Shown: positions 25,686 through 33,337 of the stretch, piece by piece
Layout of the letters: every line of letters starts with the position of its first letter
How positions within the stretch are numbered: the stretch's first letter is position 1
Assembly (NCBI GenBank): GCA_017649645.1
Contig: JAGCGK010000120.1
Coordinates: 19,850 to 83,849, forward strand
DNA from: Clostridiales bacterium
Lineage (GTDB): Bacteria > Bacillota > Clostridia > Saccharofermentanales > Saccharofermentanaceae
Direction of reading: 5' to 3'
Length of the DNA stretch: 64,000 bases
Made by a program: the position numbers and the translations under genes
The notes under the pieces: generated by a model
What the model saw: only the letters and a program-made list of their open reading frames with translations
What the model was told of the DNA's origin: nothing
Database searches by the model: none

Positions 25686-26126
25686 TCAATGCCTGGCTAT
25701 AGCTAAAACTTCGGCGAACTTAGTATAAAGATCACCTGCTTTGGGATTACTTCCGAAATCATATGAAATCTCTTTTTCTCCGTGATACCTTATGGAAACG
25801 GTATAACGAGTCGTACCACATCCGAGGCCTGATTCGGATTTAGCATTATAGATCTCGTCCAGTTCCTCTATAGTCGGGATACTCTTTTTATACTGATATC
25901 TGCTCAGTTTATACGTCTCTTCTCCGTTTACAGTAACAAAGTACTTTCCGTCTCTTTGATAAAAGAAATAATATGATGTGACGTTAGTATAGCCTCCCTG
26001 CTGCCAGAAGTACGAGTAATATACAGGAAGCGGCTCTTTGTAATCCTTCACGACAGATACTGTTACGATACCGGCAACTACAAAAGACAGAGCAATGATG
26101 AGCATAACAATCCATTTGCGTTTCAT
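25686..26126 (-). CDS. Membrane-anchored hypothetical protein, paralogue of its neighbour
   Basis: This 146-residue protein has an N-terminal span (about 5-27), then an extracytoplasmic domain starting EPLPVYYSYFW, and no recognised family. The start matches the neighbour's N-terminal layout (a span, then SPLPEYYEFYY). Shared spaced motifs are a central DGKYF/NRKYY strand, an (I/V)P.I.EL.. segment and an E(K)(E/I)(I/L)...YDF/YDYKFG strand. The two are therefore diverged tandem duplicates. The ATG overlaps the neighbour's stop by four bases. Confidence 0.6.
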   Translation of the reverse strand: MKRKWIVMLIIALSFVVAGIVTVSVVKDYKEPLPVYYSYFWQQGGYTNVTSYYFFYQRDGKYFVTVNGEETYKLSRYQYKKSIPTIEELDEIYNAKSESGLGCGTTRYTVSIRYHGEKEISYDFGSNPKAGDLYTKFAEVLAIARH

Positions 26127-27268
26127 GATCTCGTACTCCTTTTCGAGTGTTTTCGAATAATAATGATGACAGCCAGATTAATGACAACATTCGCGACAGC
26201 GACACAGAACATGATCCTGAATATTATCTTCTCACCCGGGATTACAGATAGTTTGCCTTTGGTGAGGAATACACGGAGTGCCGCAAGTCTTACTTCTGTC
26301 CTGGTTATTGGATCGGTTGTTTTAAACTCGATATTCGACTCCGCATTATCATGAGGACAGGCATAATAGAACTGAAGCCATTCATTGTCGGACATGGTCT
26401 TGGTGTACACGAGATACGGACCTTTAAGGCTGATATCGTAGTAGCGGAGCATAAGTAATTCATATCTGCTCTTTAGTTCCAGCTTGTGAAGTCTCAAGGG
26501 CCACGCGGTAACATCGCGATGGTACAGACGATCATCCATCGTACGACCTGTCTTCTTTTCATACATCCATTCGATAAACTTTGCGTTCTTTCCCAAATAG
26601 GGCAACGGCGTTTTTCTCTTTACGAAAAGGGATACATTGACATCCTCCATTTGAATTCGACGACAGATATTGTTTAATGATTCTTTGTCATTTTTGGTAA
26701 TATCCCATTCCCGATACACTGCGGATGAATCGTCACCTTTTTGGGAATACACCCTGTAATCCTCTATTCCGTATGCTTCAAAAACTTCCTTCATCGCGCA
26801 GACTATCCTTGTAGGATCACTGTCCGTATTCTTTCGCAATATTGAATTCTCTGCCTTAATGAACTTATCTAATTGTTCGCCATAACCGACTCCGAACTTG
26901 TAATCGTACAGTATTTTCTCCTCACCGGGATACTTAAGTACGACCGGATTATCGTCATCAGATCGACCCTCAGCGTATGACCTTTTTAGTTCACTGATAT
27001 CCGGAACACATTCTCTGTATTGTTCTTCGGTTATTACATATTTAACGCTTCTCTCAGCTTTATTATGATCGATGATCATATAGTACTTACGATTTTTGAT
27101 GAATGCCGTATATCTGACTGCAGACGGGAAACAACCTGCATGATCGCAATAGTAAAACTCATAGTATTCAGGAAGCGGGCTTTCTTTTTTTGTGCTGAAA
27201 TTCATAACGGATATCACTATTGATATTCCAATCAAAATAATAACAGCAATGACAGTTAGTTTTCTCAT
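26123..27268 (-). CDS. Membrane-anchored hypothetical protein with N- and C-terminal spans
   Basis: This 381-residue protein has a span at about 5-23, a first extracytoplasmic domain (30-145) related to the adjacent smaller protein, and a longer unrelated domain with basic YRLHKLELKSRYELLMLRYY. A second span lies at about 352-372 before a basic tail. No family is recognised. Its promoter region contains the terminator of the kinase gene, so it is expressed separately from that system. Confidence 0.6.
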   Translation of the reverse strand: MRKLTVIAVIILIGISIVISVMNFSTKKESPLPEYYEFYYCDHAGCFPSAVRYTAFIKNRKYYMIIDHNKAERSVKYVITEEQYRECVPDISELKRSYAEGRSDDDNPVVLKYPGEEKILYDYKFGVGYGEQLDKFIKAENSILRKNTDSDPTRIVCAMKEVFEAYGIEDYRVYSQKGDDSSAVYREWDITKNDKESLNNICRRIQMEDVNVSLFVKRKTPLPYLGKNAKFIEWMYEKKTGRTMDDRLYHRDVTAWPLRLHKLELKSRYELLMLRYYDISLKGPYLVYTKTMSDNEWLQFYYACPHDNAESNIEFKTTDPITRTEVRLAALRVFLTKGKLSVIPGEKIIFRIMFCVAVANVVINLAVIIIIRKHSKRSTRS

Positions 27269-27306
27269 GATTGTCGCCCCCCCATATCGTTTGACCTGAT
27301 TATAAA

Positions 27307-27334
27307 AAGAGCATCTGCCTTAGCAAATGCTCTT
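27307..27334 (-). terminator. Terminator after the two-component operon
   Basis: AAGAGCAT pairs with ATGCTCTT, with an inner TGC/GCA stem. The minus-strand 3' flank is TTTTTATAA. Confidence 0.75.
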
Positions 27335-27352
27335 GGAATAACTTACAAACTA

Positions 27353-27398
27353 TGTGGGATAACTTACATTAATCAAAGAGGCAAGAAAACTTCCAGTT
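27353..27398. repeat. 46-bp direct repeat overlapping the kinase 3' end
   Basis: This is the partner of 25621-25666. It covers the last eight codons and stop of the histidine kinase plus 20 bases beyond. A duplicated gene 3' end at both ends of a segment is the usual footprint of site-specific integration, though no integrase is present. Confidence 0.8.
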
Positions 27399-28683
27399 CT
27401 GTTTCTTCCGTCTCATCCAGGTATCTCGCGACTATATCACCGCCGAGTTTTCGAGCGATGAAAGAAGCTTCATAAAGACCTAAGCCGTTTCCTTCAACAT
27501 CAGCGGCATTCGAGCCTCTCCAGAAACTATTGAAGATATACGGCATCTCGCCTTCAGGGATCCTGCTGCCCTTGTCGCGGACGGCAAATGTATAACCGTC
27601 TTCGTTCTTATCGACGATCACCTTGATGCCCCTGCCGTCACCATACTTGATCGCGTTCTCCATGAGCTGCGTAAGGATACGTATGATGCCGGTCTTATCG
27701 CTGTTGATCATGACCTTGCTTCTCATATCGATCTCATACGGGATCCTTAATACACTTAATCTGTTGTCATACTCACGCTTAATGAATTCCTCTATCTCAG
27801 TAAGATAAAATGATTCTTTCTTCGGCTCGAAAACAACCACTCCCTTGGATGCGCTCTCAAGAAGCTCCTGCAAAAGGTCCGTGATGTCATCCGCATTCTT
27901 GGTGATCTTATCAGCGACCTCGGAATCCTTCTTGTCGGGAACTCCGTCATCTCTATAAAGGCCGCTCTTTATCGCTTCTGAATAAAGCTTGATATTTGCA
28001 ACAGGAGTCTTGATCCCGTGAGCGATCGTCGATACCAGCGTGAGCTGTTCTTTCTCCATCTGACGAAGTTTTCTGTTGTCGCCTGAGAGCCTGTCACGGA
28101 GCATGTTCATACCCCAGATATATCTTCCGAAATATCTGTTCTTCGATTCGGGAAGTGCAGCAGCGTTCTCGTTCTTGGCGATACGCTCAGGATATTCTGA
28201 AAGCGTGTTAAACGGCATGATGACCTTACGGTCGATATAGATGAAGAACAGTACCGCTATCACGAAAACGACCGCGATGGAAGCTTCACATATGATGATC
28301 GTTCGAAGCATATGATCATCATTAAACGAGAAAACAAGAAATCCTTTGACGGTTCCGTCTTCGGTGATCTTCCATACAGATGTGCCGCCTGTGATCTCAT
28401 ACATTCCGTCTTCGGATCCGCTTAAAGACATGTATCTGATATCAGTCGGAACATTACTTTTTCCGTACTCTTCTTCCCATGAGTTTGAGGAGATCATGGC
28501 GTTAAGATCCGACTCGATGTTTTCGCTGCCCTTTTTCGAGAGTTCAGTCGTAACACGGTTCATCAAAGTCTTCCTTTGGCCTTTGTTCCTGTCTTCTGTT
28601 TTCGAGAAGAAAAGGAATACTCCAAGGCCCAAAAGAACGCATATAAGAAAAAGGAGAATGTACTTACTTAAGTATTTCTTCAT
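27373..28683 (-). CDS. Sensor histidine kinase (OmpR partner)
   Basis: This 436-residue kinase has spans at about 8-27 and 129-150 flanking an extracytoplasmic sensor of about 100 residues. A HAMP-like linker follows, then HisKA with His222 in STIAHGIKTP, and a catalytic domain with NAIKYGDG and GNGLGLYEASFIA. Its ATG overlaps the regulator stop by one base (TAATG). The target is not evident. An exporter of the kind often controlled by such systems lies about 3 kb downstream in the same direction. Confidence 0.9.
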   Translation of the reverse strand: MKKYLSKYILLFLICVLLGLGVFLFFSKTEDRNKGQRKTLMNRVTTELSKKGSENIESDLNAMISSNSWEEEYGKSNVPTDIRYMSLSGSEDGMYEITGGTSVWKITEDGTVKGFLVFSFNDDHMLRTIIICEASIAVVFVIAVLFFIYIDRKVIMPFNTLSEYPERIAKNENAAALPESKNRYFGRYIWGMNMLRDRLSGDNRKLRQMEKEQLTLVSTIAHGIKTPVANIKLYSEAIKSGLYRDDGVPDKKDSEVADKITKNADDITDLLQELLESASKGVVVFEPKKESFYLTEIEEFIKREYDNRLSVLRIPYEIDMRSKVMINSDKTGIIRILTQLMENAIKYGDGRGIKVIVDKNEDGYTFAVRDKGSRIPEGEMPYIFNSFWRGSNAADVEGNGLGLYEASFIARKLGGDIVARYLDETEETELEVFLPL

Positions 28684-29369
28684 TACTCAGGAGCCTCGCC
28701 GAACTTGTAGCCGACACGCCACACGGTATGGATATACTTAGGATTTTTCGGATCATCTTCAAGCTTTTCTCTAAGCCAGCGGATATAAACAGTAAGCGTC
28801 GACATCTCAGAGATGCAGTCCGAACCCCAAACAGCATCGAACAGGGCTTCCTTGTGGATGACCTTGTCAGGGTTCTTAAGAAAATAGATGAGGATATCAA
28901 GTTCCTTGCCGTTAACGGAGATAACCTTGTCTCCCTTACGGACGGTCATATCATCGAGATCGACCTTGATATCCTTGTAGGAAAGTTCTTTACGTTCTTC
29001 CTGCATGTCGTAGTTACGGCGAAGGATCGCCTTGATCTTGGACGACAGGACAGGGATCGAGAACGGCTTCTCTATATAATCATCAGCACCTACATCAAGA
29101 CCTAATATCTTACTTTGATCGTCGTTTCTGGCACTCATCATGAGAACGGGAAGTCCCATGTCCTTACGGATTATGCGAAGCGTCTCGTATCCGTCAAAAC
29201 CCGGAAGCATAACATCAAGGAGCATGATCCTGAACTTATCCTCTTTAAGTGCGAGGATGCCCTGTTCTCCGGTTGTCTTCCAGGTAACCGAATATCCTTC
29301 GCGCTTTAAAAAATCACGAATAAGCGCTCCGAGTTCTTCGTTATCTTCGACGATCAGAATATCTGTCAT
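28683..29369 (-). CDS. OmpR/PhoB-family response regulator
   Basis: This 228-residue regulator has a receiver domain with DNEELG acidic residues, MLLDVMLPG phospho-acceptor Asp51 and the KPF lysine. A winged helix follows with LSYKDIKVDLDDMTV and the recognition region SEMSTLTVYIRWLREKLE. It is encoded one base after a small lipoprotein gene and overlaps the kinase start, so the three genes form one unit. Confidence 0.92.
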   Translation of the reverse strand: MTDILIVEDNEELGALIRDFLKREGYSVTWKTTGEQGILALKEDKFRIMLLDVMLPGFDGYETLRIIRKDMGLPVLMMSARNDDQSKILGLDVGADDYIEKPFSIPVLSSKIKAILRRNYDMQEERKELSYKDIKVDLDDMTVRKGDKVISVNGKELDILIYFLKNPDKVIHKEALFDAVWGSDCISEMSTLTVYIRWLREKLEDDPKNPKYIHTVWRVGYKFGEAPE

Positions 29370-29370
29370 A

Positions 29371-29556
29371 TCAGTTAGTCTCTTCTTCCGTTATTTCAGA
29401 TTCTGTGGTCTCACTCGTTTCTGCCGATGGCGGCGGAGACATCTCTCCCGCGATCATAGGTCCGCAGGATGTACACAGTAGTGTTGTTCCGACCAATGAG
29501 GCCAGACCGAGAGCATAAAGCGGTTTCCTGTAATTCTTCTTAGGTTCAATCTTCAT
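29371..29556 (-). CDS. Small lipoprotein-like peptide leading the two-component operon
   Basis: This 61-residue protein has basic residues, a hydrophobic stretch and a TTLLCTSCGP lipobox-like site, then an acidic Ser/Thr/Glu tail. The start was chosen because AAGGGGGT lies in front of this ATG, and the upstream in-frame codons cover the promoter (TATAAT at 29584-29589, complement). It could be an accessory sensor for the adjacent kinase. That is inference from position only. Confidence 0.6.
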   Translation of the reverse strand: MKIEPKKNYRKPLYALGLASLVGTTLLCTSCGPMIAGEMSPPPSAETSETTESEITEEETN

Positions 29557-29625
29557 AGAAAAATACCCCCTTCTTCCGTCATCATTATAACACAAGAAGA
29601 AGAGGGGCTCACTTTTATGGCTTAG

Positions 29626-30189
29626 TTATTTGGTGATCACACAATAACCGTTATATGCGTATCCGTCCTCACCAATAAGACATGTGTCGGTTCTCTTAAA
29701 ACCGTAACCTAAGAACGCTTTTTCCCGTTCCACTGCATAGATCGGAACCTTGGATATGATCTCATTACAATCAAACAATTCGAATGCAGGAGGAATTATA
29801 AGTGATAAGATCTCTCTAAGAGATGACTCATTCTCATAGTCTGATCCCACATCAAGACGGATAACTCCGACTTCTCCGAAATCACCGTTGGAAGGCCTAT
29901 GGAACATCTCTATCGTTCCAACAGCCTTGGATGATGTCTTATCGATTATCGTCCAGCGCACAAAAAACTTCTCGTTATATGAATAGAGCCAGAAGTCGAT
30001 CGCCGAAGCCATTTTCTCCTTTGTCGGATAGTAGAAATTATCACCGTGACAGTTATCGCTGTTAAAAAACGGAAGTGCATTTTTATCTCCATAGACATAT
30101 AGAAGATCATCTATATCTTCCTTCTCGACAAAACGCAAAAGCCACTTATCATTCTCTAAGATCGGACAATTATCATATACGTTTTCCAT
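29626..30189 (-). CDS. GNAT-family N-acetyltransferase
   Basis: This 187-residue protein has RFVEKEDIDDLLYVYGDKN in the alpha1 region, the central GTIEMF and GVIRLDVGSDY strands of acetyl-CoA binding, and VEREKAFLGYGF near the C-terminus, in the order expected for RimJ/RimL-like GNATs. The pyrophosphate loop Q/RxxGxG/A is not canonical, so the acceptor and activity are uncertain. The ATG at 30189 directly follows GGGAGG and a short spacer. Upstream in-frame codons would begin inside the promoter. Confidence 0.7.
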   Translation of the reverse strand: MENVYDNCPILENDKWLLRFVEKEDIDDLLYVYGDKNALPFFNSDNCHGDNFYYPTKEKMASAIDFWLYSYNEKFFVRWTIIDKTSSKAVGTIEMFHRPSNGDFGEVGVIRLDVGSDYENESSLREILSLIIPPAFELFDCNEIISKVPIYAVEREKAFLGYGFKRTDTCLIGEDGYAYNGYCVITK

Positions 30190-30196
30190 AAAAAAT

Positions 30197-30242
30197 CCTC
30201 CCGGGTCTCTCGTTGATCTTATTGTAGACCAACCCCGGGAGG
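30197..30242 (-). repeat. Inverted repeat spanning promoter spacer and ribosome site
   Basis: CCTCCCGGG at 30197-30205 is perfectly complementary to CCCGGGAGG at 30234-30242. One arm contains the acetyltransferase's ribosome site, the other lies in the spacer of its promoter. An inner GTTGGTCT/AGATCAAC stem with one mismatch is also present. Confidence 0.7.
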
Positions 30243-30249
30243 TTGTCAA
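30221..30249 (-). promoter_or_regulatory. Near-consensus sigma-A promoter of the acetyltransferase gene
   Basis: On the minus strand TTGACA (30244-30249) and TACAAT (30221-30226) are 17 bases apart. The expected start point is about 25-30 bases before the ATG. Confidence 0.75.
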
Positions 30250-30264
30250 ACATTTGTTCTTTTT

Positions 30265-30312
30265 CTACTGATCAATCTTTCTCAATGAATCAACGAACAA
30301 CTTAAAATCCAT
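30265..30312 (-). CDS. Possible 15-residue peptide
   Basis: An ATG follows AAAGGA with an eight-base spacer and opens a 15-codon frame (MDFKLFVDSLRKIDQ) that could form a short amphipathic helix. No promoter is convincing. The frame is short enough to occur by chance; it is recorded because the ribosome site is well placed. Bases 30313-30463 upstream hold nothing else I can support. Confidence 0.2.
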   Translation of the reverse strand: MDFKLFVDSLRKIDQ

Positions 30313-30463
30313 GATGACATTCCTTTCGTTTGAAGTACAAGTTTCTTTGATATCCATAATATAAGACCGCACTTCGTTTTTCTGTGTAAAGAGAATGTAG
30401 ATAATCCGAGTCATAATATTGACCATATTCAAAACACGGACTCCGTTATAAAATTATTTTGCC

Positions 30464-30492
30464 TTGACTTGAAAAGAAATAGGGTTTAAAAC
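30464..30492 (+). promoter_or_regulatory. Promoter of the mgtE leader transcript
   Basis: TTGACT (30464-30469) and TAAAAC (30487-30492) are 17 bases apart. This places the transcript start just before the leader peptide's ribosome site. Confidence 0.5.
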
Positions 30493-30524
30493 ATACTTAG
30501 TTTTTGAAATGGGAGGTGATCGTC

Positions 30525-30608
30525 ATGGATGCTGACAGTTATTACCGAAGTACGAACTGCTGCGACCTTGCATCATATGATCTCACCTTCTGTAACGATC
30601 GGGCTTGA
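30525..30608 (+). CDS. mgtE leader peptide
   Basis: This 27-codon frame begins MDADSYYRSTNCC and ends at TGA. It is preceded by GGGAGGTGAT at 30511-30520, one of the best anti-16S matches in the window, four bases from the ATG. It lies between a promoter and an intrinsic terminator upstream of the magnesium transporter gene. The acidic N-terminus, paired Tyr and paired Cys could influence ribosome progression, as in Mg-responsive MgtL leaders of enterobacteria. No sequence homology to MgtL is claimed. Control by attenuation is inferred. Confidence 0.6.
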   Translation: MDADSYYRSTNCCDLASYDLTFCNDRA

Positions 30609-30641
30609 TCTGATCGGACAGATTTCCTGTCATCCTGTGAT

Positions 30642-30666
30642 GCATCGCCGTACGCGGTGCTTTTTT
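30642..30666 (+). terminator. Attenuator terminator in front of mgtE
   Basis: GCATCGC pairs with GCGGTGC (one wobble pair) around a CGTAC loop, followed by TTTTTTATTTT. It ends 26 bases before the mgtE ATG. In between is the AAGGAG ribosome site, so full-length message requires read-through. CTGTCATCC at 30627-30635 can pair with the start region of the leader frame (TGACAG plus GGA), giving a possible alternative fold. Confidence 0.75.
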
Positions 30667-30691
30667 ATTTTAGAGAAGGAGACAAGAGATC

Positions 30692-32077
30692 ATGGAACCA
30701 AATGTACTCAAAGAGCCGAATTTTGTAGAGGAGATCCTCGCCATATTCAGAAGCGACATTTCGCCTGCTGAATTAAACGAGAAGATCTCGGATTACCACG
30801 AAAACGATATAGCAGGCGCACTCGAGCAGATGACTCCGGAGGAGCGTCAGAAGGTCTACCCTATACTCGGTGCCGAGAAGGTATCAGAGATCTTCACTTA
30901 TATTGAGGACGTAGACAAATACATCGGCGAACTTAATATCGAGAAGGCCGCGAAGGTCATCTCCCACATGGACTCAGATGACGCCGTTGACGTTCTCGAG
31001 GAAATGGATGATTCGACTTCCGAGAAGATCATGAGCATGCTCGAGGAAGATTCCGGAAGAGACGTCCGACTGATCCTGTCATATGATGATGATGAGATCG
31101 GCAGTAAGATGACTACCAATCTCATCGTTATCAAGAACGATCTGAACATAAGATCCGCCATGAGAGAACTCGTTAAGCAGGCGGGCGACAATGACAACAT
31201 CTATACGATCTATGTCGTGGACGAAGAAGAAAAATTCTACGGAGCTATCGATCTTAAAGACCTTATCGTAGCAAGATCCGAGACGCCTCTCGAAGACCTG
31301 ATCGTTACATCTTACCCGTATGTCGGCGATCACGAACACATAAGCGACTGTATCGAGAGGATCAAGGAATACGCCGAGGATTCCATTCCGGTTTTGTCGG
31401 ATGACAAGAAGATAGTCGGTATCATCACATCTCAGGATATTGTAGAAGTTGTCGATGATGAGCTCGGTGATGACTACGCTAAGCTCGCAGGTCTTACCGC
31501 AGAGGAGGATCTGAACGAGAAGACGAACGAGAGCATGAAGAAAAGACTTCCATGGCTCATCATCCTTTTGATGCTGGGAATCGTTGTGTCCACAGTCGTG
31601 GGTGTTTTCGAGAAGGTCGTAGCAGCGATACCTATCGTAATATGCTTCCAGTCACTGATACTCGATATGGCAGGTAATGCGGGAACGCAGTCGCTCGCTG
31701 TTACCATCAGAGTACTGATGGACGAGACGCTTACCGCCAGACAAAAGATCGGCCTCGCATTCAAAGAGATGCGCGTGGGTCTTTGTAACGGATTGTTCCT
31801 GGGAAGCGCGGCACTTCTGGTCATCGGCGCGTACTTAAAGTTCATCAAGAGTGATACGCTTTCACACTCGCTTCTGATCGCAGTGTGTGTCGGAGGCGCA
31901 CTGGTCCTCTCGATGATCATATCAAGCCTTCTCGGAACTTTGATCCCGATGTTCTTCCACAAGATCAAGATCGATCCGGCCGTAGCATCAGGTCCGCTGA
32001 TCACGACAGTAAACGATCTTGTAGCAGTCGTTGCATATTATGGTCTTGTGTGGCTGATAATCCTGCCTTTAATGTAA
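30692..32077 (+). CDS. mgtE: Magnesium transporter MgtE
   Basis: This 461-residue transporter is full length for the family. Residues 1-130 form the superhelical MgtE N-domain, with the HMDSDDAVDVLEEMD and DDEIGSKMTTN signatures. Two CBS domains span about 140-260. Five membrane spans follow, with the selectivity-region AGNAGTQSLAV and the terminal NDLVA. MgtE is a Mg-gated channel whose cytoplasmic domains close it at high internal magnesium. The leader peptide and terminator upstream suggest that transcription too responds to Mg or translation state. Confidence 0.95.
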   Translation: MEPNVLKEPNFVEEILAIFRSDISPAELNEKISDYHENDIAGALEQMTPEERQKVYPILGAEKVSEIFTYIEDVDKYIGELNIEKAAKVISHMDSDDAVDVLEEMDDSTSEKIMSMLEEDSGRDVRLILSYDDDEIGSKMTTNLIVIKNDLNIRSAMRELVKQAGDNDNIYTIYVVDEEEKFYGAIDLKDLIVARSETPLEDLIVTSYPYVGDHEHISDCIERIKEYAEDSIPVLSDDKKIVGIITSQDIVEVVDDELGDDYAKLAGLTAEEDLNEKTNESMKKRLPWLIILLMLGIVVSTVVGVFEKVVAAIPIVICFQSLILDMAGNAGTQSLAVTIRVLMDETLTARQKIGLAFKEMRVGLCNGLFLGSAALLVIGAYLKFIKSDTLSHSLLIAVCVGGALVLSMIISSLLGTLIPMFFHKIKIDPAVASGPLITTVNDLVAVVAYYGLVWLIILPLM

Positions 32078-32085
32078 CAGATCCC

Positions 32086-33237
32086 TTACTTGGAAGCAGT
32101 CTTTTTAGGAGAAGGTTTGATAAGCTTTGCAACCTTCTTATCAAGAAGGCTTATCGCGTATGCGATCGGGATCGAACATGCAAATACCACGAATACATAG
32201 AACGGAACGTACTTGATGTAGTGAAGCGGCTTAACGCCTTCGTGGATCATGTAGTAGCTGAACAGGTGGCAGAAGATACCGTGAACGAGATAAAGTTCGA
32301 GGGTAAATTTGCCGAAGAAACGAAGCACTGCATTTCCAACTTTTAGCTTCATTCCGAGCAGATAGAAAAGCGACATGAATGCGAGTGTATAAAGGATCTG
32401 GAAGACGCAGCTTACGAGATCACAGTAACGCGCATCCATACCCATGTACATTTTCTTATTAGCCTGAAGCCACATACCGCCTGCGTTATCGCCTAAGAAC
32501 CACAATACCACGCACAGCAATATGGTTCCGATAAGTCTTAATACATATAGCTTTTTGCAGCTCTCGAAAAATCTCTTCTCATACTTTGAAACGAGGATAC
32601 CTGCGATAAACATATGGACAGTATTGAACCACCATGTACCGTATCCGAGGAACAGGCAGAATGCGATGTATCCGAGTGTTCCCAAAGTAACGACCAAAAT
32701 GCCGATCCAGTCCTTCTTGAAAAGACCGAAACCGATGTAGAAAAGAAGGTACATCAAAAGCATGCAAGGGATGTACCAGATATAAGGATGCCAGGTGCTA
32801 TGGGAATTAACCTGGAACGGATTATCGATCACAAACGGAACCTTTCTTATGTACATCATAAGAACATAAACAAGGAACGTAAGAGCTGTCGGGATCAAGA
32901 TCGGGATCATTCTCGCAGGAATGAATCGCTTAAAAAAATCAGGCTTACTCTTCGCACTCTTATAAAGTCCGAAGCCCGAGAAAAAGAAGAACATTCCGAC
33001 CATCGGGTATCCTGCCGTTACGAAGATATCAAGACCGTGTCTTATGAAGTACGGATTGACCCATGAAGCGCATGTCATATGCGAGCAGTGATGAAGCACG
33101 ATAATGACAGCACAAAAACCAAGGAAGCACTTCGTGTGATCAAAAGACATAACATCTTCGTTCCACGTCTTCCTCTTATAACTTACCTTGATTCCGAAAA
33201 AGAGCATTAACGCCAACAGGATATAGATCAGATACAT
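32086..33237 (-). CDS. Acyltransferase family 3 membrane protein
   Basis: This 383-residue protein has about ten spans. The N-terminal FDHTKCFLGFCAVIIVLHHCSHM region carries the catalytic-type histidine pattern of Acyltransferase_3, then FFFFSGFGLYKS and the basic FFKRFIPARMIPIL. Members O-acylate cell-wall polymers, exopolysaccharide or lipids. There is no fused SGNH domain, so it is the minimal form. The start follows a GGGGGACA site. It stops eight bases from the convergent mgtE gene, with no terminator visible between them. Confidence 0.85.
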   Translation of the reverse strand: MYLIYILLALMLFFGIKVSYKRKTWNEDVMSFDHTKCFLGFCAVIIVLHHCSHMTCASWVNPYFIRHGLDIFVTAGYPMVGMFFFFSGFGLYKSAKSKPDFFKRFIPARMIPILIPTALTFLVYVLMMYIRKVPFVIDNPFQVNSHSTWHPYIWYIPCMLLMYLLFYIGFGLFKKDWIGILVVTLGTLGYIAFCLFLGYGTWWFNTVHMFIAGILVSKYEKRFFESCKKLYVLRLIGTILLCVVLWFLGDNAGGMWLQANKKMYMGMDARYCDLVSCVFQILYTLAFMSLFYLLGMKLKVGNAVLRFFGKFTLELYLVHGIFCHLFSYYMIHEGVKPLHYIKYVPFYVFVVFACSIPIAYAISLLDKKVAKLIKPSPKKTASK

Positions 33238-33337
33238 AACAATTGTCCCCCACTTGTAGTTACAGTATTACTCTACCAAAATTTTCGAGCAGAAGAACGG
33301 TACATACTTTTGATATTATCCTGTCAAACTATATGAA

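Noticed and set aside
30525-30640. Standard M-box (ykoK) magnesium riboswitch upstream of mgtE
   Set aside because: The conserved blocks that I know (the GCTGCTGCC and GACGCC regions with surrounding stems) are not recognisable. A translated leader with a strong ribosome site explains the conserved-looking AGGTGA better. A covariance search would settle it.
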